From: Nonomuraea turcica
Lineage (GTDB): Bacteria; Actinomycetota; Actinomycetes; Streptosporangiales; Streptosporangiaceae
Direction of reading: 5' to 3'
NCBI RefSeq assembly: GCF_030718205.1
Contig: NZ_JAUZQF010000011.1
Span: 248,001 to 312,000, forward strand
Length of the DNA: 64,000 bases
Made by a program: the position numbers and the translations under genes. The first letter of the stretch is position 1. Each line of letters opens with the position of its first letter. The notes beneath the pieces were generated by a model. That model worked only from the letters and a program-made list of their open reading frames with translations. It did no database searches and had not been told where the DNA came from. This document shows, in pieces, positions 8,292 through 17,077 of this stretch.

Positions 8292-9830
8292 ATGCCCGCT
8301 GGCCCGCTGGAGCCAGGAGACCCACGGGTGCTCGGAGCGTTCCAGATCGTCGCACGCCTGGGCGAGGGCGGGCAGGGGATCGTCTACGAGGGGCGAAGCC
8401 CGTCCGGCGAGCGGGTTGCGATCAAGGTCCTCAAAGGGGGCGCCGATCCTGACACCCGCCGCCGGCTGGCCAGAGAGCTGGAGTCGGCCCGCCGGGTGGC
8501 CCCCTTTTGCACGGCCCGCGTGCTGGAAGCCGAGCCCGACCGGCCGGCTCCGTACGTCGTGAGCGAGTTCGTGGCGGGCCCGTCGCTGCAGGAGCGGGTA
8601 CGCGCGGGCGGCCCCCTGCGCGACGGCGACCTCGAGCGGCTGGCGGTCGGCACGGCCTGCGCCCTCGCGGCCATCCACGGCGCCGGGGTCGTTCATCGGG
8701 ACTTCAAACCCGCCAACGTGCTGCTCGGTCCGGACGGACCACGCGTGGTCGACTTCGGCATCGCCCGGCCCCTCGACGCCGCCACGGCGCCCTCGACGAT
8801 GTCGGGCACCCCGCCGTACATGGCGCCCGAGCAGCTCAAGGGAGAGCACGGATCGCCCGCGGCCGACGTCTTCGCCTGGGCCGCGACCATGGTCTACGCC
8901 GCGACCGGCCGGGCGCCGTTCGGCAGCGACACCGTTGCCGCCGTCTTCCACCGCATTCTCAGCCAGGAGCCCGACCTTTCGGGCATTCCGCAGAGCCTGC
9001 GCGGGACCCTGGCCGCCTGCCTGTCGAAGGATCCCCGGACCCGCCCCACTGCTCGGTCGCTCCTGATCCGCCTGGTCGACCCCGGGGCTCCTACCGTCAC
9101 GGTTCCCGACGTCGGCCCGGTTCCCAGCGCGTACGTCCCGCCGAACTGGCCCGCCCCGGGTCCGACCCACGTGCTCCCGACCGAGCCTGCGCCCCGCCCG
9201 GCCCCCCTTCCCGCAGACGGATCGACGGTGCCGGCTCTTGGCGGCGCCGGCATCTCGGGGCAGGACACCTCCTCCGCGCCGCCGTACGGCCAACCGATCA
9301 CCCGGCGGAGGATGCGGCCGGCCGTGCCGTTGATCGCCATCACCGTGGCGGCTCTCGCGACGGCCGGTGTCCTGTACGCGAGAGGAACGATCGGCGGCTC
9401 GGCCGCCGGCGACGGGGTGACGACGGTGCGGGAGTCGGCCTCCGGGGCGACCTCGACGTCGTCCCCGGAGCCGGCCTCTGGATCGACTACAGCAGCGCCC
9501 CCGGCCGGGACGGGCGGAATCCCCCAAGCCTTCGACGGGACCTGGACGGGACGGGTCGTCTCAGAGGACGACCGTAAGAAGAGCGTCGAGGTCACGATCA
9601 CCCTGACGGGCGGGCAGAGCACCGGAACGTGGGCGGACGGCGACTGCGAGCAGCAGGCCACGCTGACCCGGGTCAGGAGCGGCACCGTGCTCGAGATGAC
9701 CGTGGCTCAGCGGGATCAATGCGTGGGCGGGGACATGACCCTCACGCTGAAGGGTTCCGGGACTCTGGACCTCGTGCGGCAGGAGGGCGCGGGCGCACTG
9801 GAATACCGTGGGAGCCTGCGCCGCTCCTGA
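8292..9830 (+). CDS. Receptor-like Ser/Thr protein kinase
   Basis: This is a Hanks-type kinase with a glycine loop LGEGGQGIV (residues 23-31), VAIK lysine K45, catalytic HRDFKPAN (D137) and DFG at 154-156, plus an APEQ activation-loop end. After residue 270 come a Pro-rich juxtamembrane region, one membrane segment (VPLIAITVAALATAGVLYA) and an extracytoplasmic Thr/Ser-rich stalk. A small beta domain follows with two Cys (GDCEQQ, QRDQCVGG). It should phosphorylate cytoplasmic targets in response to an external signal. The ATG at 8292 is preceded by GGAGGAG. A GTG 12 bases upstream is also in frame. The adjacent secreted proteins are possible partners, by position only. Confidence 0.9.
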   Translation: MPAGPLEPGDPRVLGAFQIVARLGEGGQGIVYEGRSPSGERVAIKVLKGGADPDTRRRLARELESARRVAPFCTARVLEAEPDRPAPYVVSEFVAGPSLQERVRAGGPLRDGDLERLAVGTACALAAIHGAGVVHRDFKPANVLLGPDGPRVVDFGIARPLDAATAPSTMSGTPPYMAPEQLKGEHGSPAADVFAWAATMVYAATGRAPFGSDTVAAVFHRILSQEPDLSGIPQSLRGTLAACLSKDPRTRPTARSLLIRLVDPGAPTVTVPDVGPVPSAYVPPNWPAPGPTHVLPTEPAPRPAPLPADGSTVPALGGAGISGQDTSSAPPYGQPITRRRMRPAVPLIAITVAALATAGVLYARGTIGGSAAGDGVTTVRESASGATSTSSPEPASGSTTAAPPAGTGGIPQAFDGTWTGRVVSEDDRKKSVEVTITLTGGQSTGTWADGDCEQQATLTRVRSGTVLEMTVAQRDQCVGGDMTLTLKGSGTLDLVRQEGAGALEYRGSLRRS

Positions 9831-9834
9831 CCGT

Positions 9835-10755
9835 TCAGCCGGCGCGCGCGATCTGGAAGGAGTACGCCCCGGTCTTCGCCTCGCCCGACTTGACGACCAG
9901 TGCATAGCGCCCGTCTCCGCCCGAAAGCGGGATGTCGAGTTCGTAGCCGCACAGCGGGATAGGCTGCCGGGCGTTGGCGACGCTCTTCTCGGCGGCGTCG
10001 TACAGTTCCAACTGGATGGCCATGCATGCCCCCGCGCCTCCGAGGATCTTGATGGCGGTGGCGCCGTCCGCCTCGAACTCGAAGCGGTCGATCCGTCCGG
10101 GGACGTCCAGCCGCCCGGCCCCGGCGGGGCTGCCCTCACCGACCTTCAGGCCGATCGCCACGGGAAACGTCCTGACCTTGACGGTCGCGACCCGGAAGCT
10201 GTAGGCCCCTATGACGTTTGTGTTCCCCCAGACCTCCAGCCGGTGCCCGCCAGCCTTGGTCAGCTTGAAGATGAAGGTGCCGAAGCTCAGCGCGATGCTC
10301 GACGGGCCCAACGGCTCGCCGTCGACTTCGGAGAACACCTGTAACTGGATGTCGTCACCCTGCATGTCGGTGACGTAGAACTCCTTGGCATCGCCCAAGT
10401 TCAGGGTGAACGTGTCCTTCTGCCCCGCGCGGGTCAGCTCGGCCGAAACCGTGCTGCCGTCGGCCAGGACGCCTCCCGGCTCGACCGCCGCCGGAGACTC
10501 ACCGTTCTGGCCCGTCTCGGCCTGGGCCGGCGCGGTTTCAGCCGCAGCGGGCGCGCTCTCGGCCTGAGCGGGTGCGCTCTCTCTGGGCGCGGCGGTCGCG
10601 CTGCTGGTTACGGGCGCGGGAGCGGTGTCAGCGCCCCTTGTCCCACCGCCGGCGAGGCCGCATCCCGCGAGCGCCACCAGTGTGAGAACGAGGACGGCGC
10701 CGCAACGGCCCGGTGCGACTCGGCGCACCACAGGGAGATTCGTCATATGAGCCAT
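9835..10755 (-). CDS. Secreted lipoprotein with Ala/Pro/Glu-rich linker
   Basis: The N-terminus is a lipoprotein signal (VLVLTLVALAGC, lipobox LAGC), so the mature protein should be anchored to the outer face of the membrane. A low-complexity linker with near-repeats of ESAPAQA and ETAPAQAET follows. Next come one or two beta-rich repeats: DTFTLNLGDAKEFYV and RFEFEADGATAIK look like copies of a pre-peptidase-type (PPC-like) domain. It converges with the kinase gene, with 4 bases between stops. The start could be either the first ATG or the one 9 bases later at 10746, which sits better behind GAAGAA. The function is unknown. Confidence 0.78.
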   Translation of the reverse strand: MAHMTNLPVVRRVAPGRCGAVLVLTLVALAGCGLAGGGTRGADTAPAPVTSSATAAPRESAPAQAESAPAAAETAPAQAETGQNGESPAAVEPGGVLADGSTVSAELTRAGQKDTFTLNLGDAKEFYVTDMQGDDIQLQVFSEVDGEPLGPSSIALSFGTFIFKLTKAGGHRLEVWGNTNVIGAYSFRVATVKVRTFPVAIGLKVGEGSPAGAGRLDVPGRIDRFEFEADGATAIKILGGAGACMAIQLELYDAAEKSVANARQPIPLCGYELDIPLSGGDGRYALVVKSGEAKTGAYSFQIARAG

Positions 10756-10807
10756 TCTTCGGAGCGCGCTTTCAAGCCGATTGCCCGCAACTATCCCAGC
10801 TCCGGAA

Positions 10808-10844
10808 GGCCGGGGCCTGAGTATCCCCTACTCAGGCCCCGGCC
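10808..10844. terminator. Strong hairpin terminator
   Basis: A 16-bp perfect inverted repeat (GGCCGGGGCCTGAGTA and its complement) with a 5-base loop lies just after the stop of the minus-strand gene ending at 10855 and before the start of the lipoprotein gene. It should separate the two transcripts. There is no T-tract. Confidence 0.75.
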
Positions 10845-10854
10845 CGGGATCAGC

Positions 10855-11283
10855 TCAGCAGTGCTTGCCCAGCGACATGCGCTGGACCAGGTCGAACAGG
10901 TCGGGGTCGAACTGCCCTTTGGCGATCCAGCGATAGGTCCGCCGATTGTGCAGGTTCTTGACGAACTTGGTGCTGGTGCTCCCGTACACCTGAATGTCGC
11001 CGAGCAGGGCGCCGCGGCTGTCCTTCATGTGCGCCCACATCAGCCAGGCGTCCTCGTCGCCCAGGCTGGAGACCGTGGCGTCCAGACGTGCCGTGCCATT
11101 GGAGTACAACGTCCACGTGGCGCCAGGCTCGATCGTGCAGTATCCGGCCGACTGGTAGCCGCGCCAGGTGAACGTCTTCTGCTCCACGGTCGTCGCGTCT
11201 GCCGACGCGGTGGCCGGGAGCGCCATGCCGAGGGCGAGGGCCGTGGCCATGGTCGCGACTACCCCTGTGGTCTTACGAATCAT
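10855..11283 (-). CDS. Small secreted protein, DUF6294-like
   Basis: The start at 11283 is chosen for the GGAGA ribosome-binding site 8 bases upstream and because a signal peptide begins there (GVVATMATALALGMALPATASA). The frame is open further upstream without signal. The mature part is about 115 residues with FTWRGYQSAGYC, GATWTLYSNGTARLDA and FDLFDLV-type ends (PDLFDLVQRMSL), which match my memory of DUF6294 secreted actinobacterial proteins. Two Cys (residues near GYC and the terminal KHC) could pair. The function is unknown. A strong terminator follows the stop. Confidence 0.72.
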   Translation of the reverse strand: MIRKTTGVVATMATALALGMALPATASADATTVEQKTFTWRGYQSAGYCTIEPGATWTLYSNGTARLDATVSSLGDEDAWLMWAHMKDSRGALLGDIQVYGSTSTKFVKNLHNRRTYRWIAKGQFDPDLFDLVQRMSLGKHC

Positions 11284-11453
11284 CTTCACGGTGATCTCCA
11301 ACTCGTGGCCGGCCCGCCGCTTCGGGCTCCGTTGGGTCACAGTCAAGGCCGGTCTTCCTGCAAGCACCTTGCGCCGCGCTATCCGTCCCGCACCGCAACC
11401 GCCCCGCAGCCGCCATGTAACCGTCGAAGACGGTCATCACCTCGGCCTGCCCT

Positions 11454-12206
11454 TTATTCCTCTGTCATGAGGCGGTTCAGGGGTGTGGTGGGCAGGGCGA
11501 TCCAGCCCTCCGTACCGGCCGCTTCGGCCTGCTCCGCTGCCGGCACGGTCACGAGGCCGAGGGCTGATGCGCGGGCGGCCAGCGCGGAGATGACGGCGTC
11601 GGTGGCGTCGTCCGAGGCCCGGCAGAGCGACTCGTACTCGCTCAGATCGAGCCACGGCGCCACCTCCAGCAACCGATCCACCAACCGGCCCAGCTCACCG
11701 AGGTTGGCGGCGCGCTTGTAGCCCCGATACGGCAACCCCCACTGCTTCAGGCAAGCCGCCGGATACACCTCCACCACGACCCCAGCACCTCGCCGATCCA
11801 CCGGCCGCCCCCGCCGCGCGAGCTCGGCCAGCACAGCGGCACACCGCATGGTGGCGTGCCCGATGCGGTCGGCCGACACGCTCAGCGGCGTCAGGCCGGT
11901 CTGCTCGTGCACCACCTGGTCGGTGACCCGCAGCGCCAGATCCCGCCGCCAGGCTCGGCCGGCCAGCCCTTCCGGGACTCGAACGTGCCCGCTGCGGTGC
12001 GCGGTGACGAAGTCGACGAACCGGTCCGGCCAGCCGAGCGGGCAGTCGATCCCCGCCTTGCCGGCGTCCATCACCGCGTCGACGATCAGCGCGTCGTCCG
12101 CCCCGACCTCCACGCGGACGAGCTGGGCGCGGCCGGCCGCCCAGTCGAGCCAGGCCACCGCGGTCCGCACCGCCTCCGCGGCGAGATCGATCCCGACCGT
12201 CACCAT
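11454..12206 (-). CDS. DUF429 domain protein
   Basis: This 250-residue protein starts with VGIDLAAE and has conserved GIDCPLGWP, RVTDQVVHEQTGLTPLSVSAD, VVVEVYPAACLKQWG and SDDATDAVISALAARA. These are hallmarks of DUF429, which has an RNase H/actin-like fold with acidic residues that suggest nuclease or nucleotide-binding activity. The biochemical role is not established. It stands alone on its strand, with no signal peptide or membrane segment. Confidence 0.85.
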   Translation of the reverse strand: MVTVGIDLAAEAVRTAVAWLDWAAGRAQLVRVEVGADDALIVDAVMDAGKAGIDCPLGWPDRFVDFVTAHRSGHVRVPEGLAGRAWRRDLALRVTDQVVHEQTGLTPLSVSADRIGHATMRCAAVLAELARRGRPVDRRGAGVVVEVYPAACLKQWGLPYRGYKRAANLGELGRLVDRLLEVAPWLDLSEYESLCRASDDATDAVISALAARASALGLVTVPAAEQAEAAGTEGWIALPTTPLNRLMTEE

Positions 12207-12277
12207 TCCCCCACCTTAGGAGGGATCCCCCGGGCCCCGAGAGCAGCTTCCCACCGGAACACCCCCACGGCTCTTGA

Positions 12278-12937
12278 TCACGGGGTTCCGCAGCGGTCGC
12301 GCAGGGTGGTGACGCCGGGCCCGTCGAGTTCGTCGCAGTATGCCGCGCGCCCCGTCATCGCCATCGTCAGCGCCAGCGTGCTGCCGGTGACGAGCGGGCC
12401 GGAGCCGGTGCTGAAGGGCCCATCGTTCGCGGCGAGGTGGAGGCCCTGGATGCGGCCCTTGGCGATGACGACCATGTCGGAGCGGCTGTAGTAGCCGGCC
12501 AGCAGGGTGAGCCTCTCGATCGGATGGGCGCGGCGGATGCCCAGCGGCCGGCGGATGTCCTCACCGTGCACGATCGTCTCGCCGAGCATCGCCATGGTCG
12601 GCAGGGGCGGTTTGGTGGTGCTGGTGATGACCTGGCGGAACCTGTCGAGTGTGTCGGCCGGGGACGTGCCGAGCTGCTCGGCCAGCCGCATGGCCACCTG
12701 TTTGTCGAAGTCGAACCGGCAGCGGATGACGCCCGCCAGCCACCGTACGCCGTTGAGGCGCGCCGCGGCGGTGAGGTGGGCGAGCACCTGGCGCACCGTC
12801 AGCCCTTCGCACAGGGAGGGCGTCGTCCACTGCTCTTCGGTCAGATCCGCGAGGTCGGCCGCCAAGGCCGCGCGCTCGGCGTGGACCAGCGGCCAGAGGC
12901 CGGTACGGCGACTCAGGGGTGATTTCGGGGCCGTCAT
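12278..12937 (-). CDS. Maleylpyruvate isomerase family mycothiol-dependent enzyme
   Basis: The start at 12937 follows a GGGAGGAA ribosome-binding site. The product is about 219 residues with the DinB-like N-terminal helix bundle of the family (VHAERAALAADLADLTEEQW, SLCEGLTVRQVLAHL). The central helices carry MLGETIVHGEDIRRPLG, where His and Glu would be metal ligands. Members use mycothiol in isomerisation or detoxification, or are of unknown substrate. The next gene, on the opposite strand, starts about 140 bases away, so the two may share the promoter region. Confidence 0.85.
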   Translation of the reverse strand: MTAPKSPLSRRTGLWPLVHAERAALAADLADLTEEQWTTPSLCEGLTVRQVLAHLTAAARLNGVRWLAGVIRCRFDFDKQVAMRLAEQLGTSPADTLDRFRQVITSTTKPPLPTMAMLGETIVHGEDIRRPLGIRRAHPIERLTLLAGYYSRSDMVVIAKGRIQGLHLAANDGPFSTGSGPLVTGSTLALTMAMTGRAAYCDELDGPGVTTLRDRCGTP

Positions 12938-13074
12938 GGCAGGGTTCCTCCCGGCAAGGTCCACACGATCGATCGTTCACGGGTAGGACGGCCCTCATGG
13001 GGCAGAATCGTCGCTCGCGACGCGCCCATCCTGAGCGAGATCAACTGTCGGTGCTCGGTTATAGGGTCCGGCGC

Positions 13075-13458
13075 GTGGACGAGACATCGAGAACCCGAAG
13101 CGCCGTGCACGCCTACTTTGAGCGCGTCGAGCGGCGTGATTGGGAAGGCTTCGGCGCCCTGCTGGCCGAGGACGTGGTCTACGAGATGCCGCAGAGCCGC
13201 GAACGGATCCGCGGGAAGGCGGCCTACCTCCAGTTCAACAGGGAATATCCCGGCGATTGGCACCTTCAGGTTCGGCGCGTCGTCGCCGATGGCAGCCATG
13301 CGGCGGCGTGGGTCGACGCGCGCGTCGGCGCCGAGCACCAGGATGCGTGCGTGTGGTTCGAGCTCTCCGGCCAGGGCTTGATCAGCCGGATCATTGACTA
13401 CTGGCCGGAGCCGTATGATCCGCCGCCCGGTCGCGAGCACCTTGTGGAGCGCTGGTAA
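13075..13458 (+). CDS. SnoaL/NTF2-like small domain protein
   Basis: The product of about 127 residues has an NTF2-like cone fold signature: a helix HAYFERVERRDWEGFGALLAEDVVYEMP, then GKAAYLQFN and strands ending ISRIIDYWPEPYDP. Such proteins act as small isomerases, cyclases or binding proteins. I chose the GTG at 13075 because the homologous fold begins right after it and an AGGG lies upstream. A GTG at 13051 and an ATG at 12997 are in the same frame. The stop is 6 bases from the end of the convergent methyltransferase gene. Confidence 0.72.
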   Translation: MDETSRTRSAVHAYFERVERRDWEGFGALLAEDVVYEMPQSRERIRGKAAYLQFNREYPGDWHLQVRRVVADGSHAAAWVDARVGAEHQDACVWFELSGQGLISRIIDYWPEPYDPPPGREHLVERW

Positions 13459-13464
13459 GACCTT

Positions 13465-14205
13465 CTAGTCCCGCCGAAGGCGGTAGACGGACACGTGGGA
13501 CCGCGACTCGGCGGTGAACTCGGCTCCGGCCCAGTCGGCATGCCTGCTCTCCAGCTCGAACCCGGCCAGCTGAGCCATGAGGTCCAGCTCGGCCGGCCAG
13601 ATGTAGCGGTGCGGGCTGCGGGTAAGCCGAGCCTGCCGGCTCTCGTCGAACCTGAAGTGGTGCGAGACCACGTGCTGACGCAGAACGTCGTAGGTGTCCA
13701 AGCCGATGTAGCCGGGCTCGGAATGCCAAACCATGGCCTGCTGTCCCGGCGGGAGTTTACGCAGCTCAGGCACCCAGAGCTCGATCACGAATCGCCCGCC
13801 GGGCGTGAGATGGCGGGCGGCGTTGCGGAAGCACGCGACCTGCTCGGCCTGGGTGAGCAGGTTGGAGATCGTGTTGAAGACGAGGTAGACGAGCGAGTAT
13901 TCCCCCGGGGCGACGGCGGTCGCCATGTCACCGGCGATCACTGGGATGGTCGCTTCGTCCACCTTCGTGCGCAGCTGGTCGATCATCGGAGATGACAGCT
14001 CGATGCCGGTTACCGGCACTCCTCGCTCGGCGAGCGGCACGGCCACGCGGCCGGTCCCGATGGCGAACTCGAGCGCCCGTCCGTCACCCGCGAGCTCGGC
14101 GAGACGATCCACGGTCGGCTCCAGGACTTCGGGCGCGAACATGCCGGTCCCCGGCGTGTCATAGCTCTGGGCGATCTCGCTGTCCCAGATCTCCTCCTGA
14201 CGCAT
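13465..14205 (-). CDS. Class I SAM-dependent methyltransferase
   Basis: This protein of about 246 residues has the SAM-binding motif I LEFAIGTGRVAVPLAERG, with a second acidic strand end VTGIELS, motif IAGDMA and a post-motif GGRFVIELWVP. The N-terminus MRQEEIWDSEIAQSYDTP is typical of the family. The methyl acceptor is unknown. The start used is the ATG at 14205. An in-frame GTG at 14232 would add nine residues. Confidence 0.85.
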   Translation of the reverse strand: MRQEEIWDSEIAQSYDTPGTGMFAPEVLEPTVDRLAELAGDGRALEFAIGTGRVAVPLAERGVPVTGIELSSPMIDQLRTKVDEATIPVIAGDMATAVAPGEYSLVYLVFNTISNLLTQAEQVACFRNAARHLTPGGRFVIELWVPELRKLPPGQQAMVWHSEPGYIGLDTYDVLRQHVVSHHFRFDESRQARLTRSPHRYIWPAELDLMAQLAGFELESRHADWAGAEFTAESRSHVSVYRLRRD

Positions 14206-14253
14206 GCCGCCCACGATGGTCGTGAGGTGCACGCGTTGTCCAACGATTTTCGG

Positions 14254-14964
14254 TCAGACCACGGCGATGGCGGGGGCCACGCGTGCGGACCCGATGCCGC
14301 GGTCCGGTTTGCCGAGCCGGAAACGTACCTTGCCTTTGAGCACGGTGCCGGACTCGGCCAGGCCATCAGTGAGACCTTCGCCGGGGAACAGGGTGAACGT
14401 CCACCTTGGGTTGGATTCGCAGTCCGGCAGGTCGCGGCCGCCTTGCAGGACCCTGGCTCCCCACAGCTGACGGATCATCAGTGCCCTGGTGTCGACGCCG
14501 GCGACCGTGAAAGCCGCCGCCGGACCGGCCACGATGTGGTGGTGACTGCCCAGGGAGGGCCCGTAGACGCCGGTCACAGTGGCCACCATGGTCCACGGCC
14601 CGCCATTCCGTACGCCGAGGACTCCTGCGGGTAGCCGGTCGTCGAACACGTCATCCACCGGCGTGCCGAGTTGGTCCGCTCTGACGTCGGCGGTCATCGG
14701 CCGCCGGGTGTCCAGCTTGCCCGGGTCCGGCACCAGCAGGATTCCGTACGTCGTCTCGTCGGCGAAGCGCGCCGAGGCGAAGTGGTCGCGGAGCGCGAGC
14801 ACCGCCTCCTCAGCGGCGTCCCACAGCTTGCTGGGGAAGGCCGTCGCCAGGTAGCCCGGCGTCACCGCCGGCAGCCCGGCCCGCACCACTGCTTCGGCCA
14901 CCGACGGGCATCGAGCCCATCCGGACTCGGCCAGCCTCACGATCTGCTCGTCCTTGAACGACAT
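14254..14964 (-). CDS. Conserved hypothetical protein
   Basis: I do not recognise a family for this protein of about 236 residues. The start at 14964 gives MSFKDEQIVRLAESGW. A GTG-type extension upstream lacks support. It has no signal peptide and no membrane segment, and it is rich in beta-prone segments (YGILLVPDP, WTMVATVTGVYGPSLG, RWTFTLFPGEGL). A lone GSHHHIVAG stretch could bind metal. It lies directly upstream of the methyltransferase, on the same strand and 48 bases away, so co-transcription is possible. Confidence 0.65.
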   Translation of the reverse strand: MSFKDEQIVRLAESGWARCPSVAEAVVRAGLPAVTPGYLATAFPSKLWDAAEEAVLALRDHFASARFADETTYGILLVPDPGKLDTRRPMTADVRADQLGTPVDDVFDDRLPAGVLGVRNGGPWTMVATVTGVYGPSLGSHHHIVAGPAAAFTVAGVDTRALMIRQLWGARVLQGGRDLPDCESNPRWTFTLFPGEGLTDGLAESGTVLKGKVRFRLGKPDRGIGSARVAPAIAVV

Positions 14965-15018
14965 CACTCGCCCAAGACTGCCGCACAGCTGAAGCATGTG
15001 CCCACACGAGCGGGTGGG

Positions 15019-15561
15019 TCACGCGGCGGCGCGGGCGCGCTGGAAGATGCGCACGCCGGCCACCCCAAGGGGCAGGAACAGCAGGGCGAAGACGGTGCCC
15101 ACCACGTACGTCATGCTGACCGGGATGAACATCATCCCAACGAAGGCGGCCAGGTAGATCGCTGTCAGCCACCAGCCCACGACCTCCGCCCGGGCGAGTC
15201 CGGCGCTCAGCGCGAGCAGGCCAAGGAAGGCGAAGATCTCGGTCCCGCTCCACAGGGGCATGAACGCCGACCCGTCCACGGTGTCGGAGATCCGCACCGC
15301 GGCGTCGAGAGGGAGTTGCTGCCCGGTGACCATCCGCCACCAGTCGTCCCGTACCGCGCCGGACACGTTCAGGAGGCCCAAGGCGGTGGCCAGCACGCCG
15401 AACACCGTGAGCCAGCGGCCCTTGCGGCCGCGGACCAGTCCGGGCACCGCAAGCGCGCCGAGTGCGCCGGCGATCAGGCCGTAGTGCAGCAGGATCGCCG
15501 ACAGCTCCGTCAGGAAGCTGTCGGACGTGCTGAAGCTGCTGGCCCAGGGGCTGACGAACAC
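15019..15561 (-). CDS. Four-helix membrane protein with chimeric N-terminus
   Basis: The roughly 180-residue frame encodes about four membrane helices (LLHYGLIAGALGALAVPGLV, WLTVFGVLATALGLLN, IFAFLGLLALSAGLA, VVGWWLTAIYLAAFVGMMFIPV) and has no recognised family. The only upstream start, a GTG at 15561, and the next dozen or so codons (SPWASSFSTS) are the antisense of a LuxR-type helix-turn-helix fragment on the other strand. The natural N-terminus therefore seems to have been replaced when two genes were joined. Expression from the present start is uncertain. Confidence 0.55.
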   Translation of the reverse strand: MFVSPWASSFSTSDSFLTELSAILLHYGLIAGALGALAVPGLVRGRKGRWLTVFGVLATALGLLNVSGAVRDDWWRMVTGQQLPLDAAVRISDTVDGSAFMPLWSGTEIFAFLGLLALSAGLARAEVVGWWLTAIYLAAFVGMMFIPVSMTYVVGTVFALLFLPLGVAGVRIFQRARAAA

Positions 15562-15715
15562 CCAGATCGCGGCCCGGCTCTACCTGGGCGAGGCCACGGT
15601 CAAGACCCGCCTGTCGCGGATCCTGATGAAGCTCAACCTGAGCACTCGTGTCCAGGCGGTCGTCTTCGCGTACGAGAGCGGCCTCGTCCGCCCTGGGGAG
15701 CAGGACCGATCCTGA
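15527..15715 (+). pseudogene. 3' fragment of a NarL/LuxR-type response regulator
   Basis: The frame encodes LKLLAQGLTNTQIAARLYLG, then EATVKTRLSRILMKLNLS and RVQAVVFAYESGLVRPGE, a nearly complete LuxR helix-turn-helix with the usual response-regulator C-terminus. No receiver domain precedes it. Upstream DNA codes for the unrelated membrane protein on the other strand. The sequence is well preserved, so the truncation may be fairly recent. It has no evident start signal and is best read as a remnant. Confidence 0.8.
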
Positions 15716-15725
15716 GCCGTTCAGC

Positions 15726-16964
15726 TCAGCCGGACCTGCGGGCGAAGGCCGGCGCATGTTCCGGACGGGGTCCGAAGCCGACCATCCGGGGAGGAATCTT
15801 GCGGAAGCCCGGGAACGCGCGAATGAGGAAGAGGAGGGACTTCGGCGGCCCGGACCGTTTGCCCGTGAACTGCGCCTCGAAGAAGCCCCGTTGCACCAGC
15901 CGCTGCAGACCCTGAATGATCACGGTCGGGAGGTGCCTGCGCCGTTGCACGGCCGCCAGGTCTTTGAGGGTGACCTCGTGCCGGCGCAGAGGGTCGGCCA
16001 GGATGGCAGCGGCGGCCACCGCGTCCTGGACGGCCAGATTGATGCCTACCCCGCCGGCGGGCGACATGGCGTGCGCGGCGTCGCCGATGAGCAGCAGCCC
16101 GTCGAGGTGCCAGCGCTTGAGCCGGTTGAGCTTGACGTCGAGCACGAAGACCTCGTCCATGCTCTCCAGCCGGTCCACCCGGTCGGCGAAGTCCGGCCGC
16201 AGGTGGGCGATGCGCTCGCGGAACCGCTCCACGCCCTCGGCCCGCAGCCGCGCGTCGGAGCCTTTGGCGGTGAGGTACGCCAGCTGGTAGTAGTCCTCGC
16301 GGGTCAGAGCGATCAGCGCCTCCGCCCCCCGCGCGACCGGCGTGATGCCGGCCGGCACGCCCGCCTCGTGCTCGAACCTGGGCAGGCGGAACCACCAGAC
16401 GTCGAAGGGCACGTGAAACTCCTTGGGCACGAGACCCGCGTCCCGCCGCAGCGTGGAGTGCCTGCCGTCGCACGCGACCGTCAGCTCGGCGCGGATCTCC
16501 CCTTCCCGGCCGTCCGCCGTGCGATAGCTGACCCCGACGACCTTGCCGCGCTCCCTCAGCAGTCCGGTCGCCGCCGTGTTCATGCGCAGGGCGAAGCCGG
16601 GCTCCTCGCCGGCCGCCTTGGCGAGGAAGGAGAGCAGATCCCACTGGGGCACCATCGCGATGTAGTTGTACGGCGCCGGCAGCGACTCGAAGTCTCCCAA
16701 GGTGACGATGCTCCCGTCGGCGACGGGGAACGCCACCCTGGTCAGGCGGCTCTGCGGCAGAGCACGGAAGGCCTCCCCGAGGCCGAGCTCGTCCATGAGC
16801 CGGACCGTGGAGGGGTGCACGGTGTCACCCCGGAAGTCGCGCAGGAAGTCGCCGTGCTTCTCCAGCACGGTGACCTCAATGCCTGCCCTGGCCAGCAGGA
16901 GGCCCAGCATCATGCCCGCCGGGCCGCCGCCACACACCAGGACCCCTGTGCTTTCAGTCATCAT
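15726..16964 (-). CDS. FAD-dependent monooxygenase (PHBH fold)
   Basis: This 412-residue protein has an N-terminal dinucleotide-binding motif VLVCGGGPAGMMLGLLLARAG, a middle DG motif (VACDGRHSTLRRDAG) and the second FAD motif LLLIGDAAHAMSPAGGVG. It belongs to the p-hydroxybenzoate hydroxylase-like single-component aromatic or polyketide hydroxylases. These use NADPH and O2 to hydroxylate small ring compounds. The substrate is not predictable. AAAGGGA precedes the first of two adjacent ATG codons (16964 and 16961). It has no pathway neighbours. Confidence 0.9.
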   Translation of the reverse strand: MMTESTGVLVCGGGPAGMMLGLLLARAGIEVTVLEKHGDFLRDFRGDTVHPSTVRLMDELGLGEAFRALPQSRLTRVAFPVADGSIVTLGDFESLPAPYNYIAMVPQWDLLSFLAKAAGEEPGFALRMNTAATGLLRERGKVVGVSYRTADGREGEIRAELTVACDGRHSTLRRDAGLVPKEFHVPFDVWWFRLPRFEHEAGVPAGITPVARGAEALIALTREDYYQLAYLTAKGSDARLRAEGVERFRERIAHLRPDFADRVDRLESMDEVFVLDVKLNRLKRWHLDGLLLIGDAAHAMSPAGGVGINLAVQDAVAAAAILADPLRRHEVTLKDLAAVQRRRHLPTVIIQGLQRLVQRGFFEAQFTGKRSGPPKSLLFLIRAFPGFRKIPPRMVGFGPRPEHAPAFARRSG

Positions 16965-17042
16965 GACCGTCCCTTTCGTGCACGGACCCCCTGCCCACTA
17001 GCATGCGCCCGTACCCGAAAGAATTCAACAGCGGATGAAAAA

Positions 17043-17069
17043 CCGAGGGCGGCGCCATGCCGCCCTCGG
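17043..17069 (-). terminator. Intrinsic terminator of the pectate lyase operon
   Basis: An 11-bp perfect stem (CCGAGGGCGGC and complement) with a GCCAT loop is followed on the minus strand by TTTTT. It lies 9 bases after the stop of the downstream pectate lyase gene. This is a textbook intrinsic terminator. Confidence 0.88.
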
Positions 17070-17077
17070 CCGTCGTT

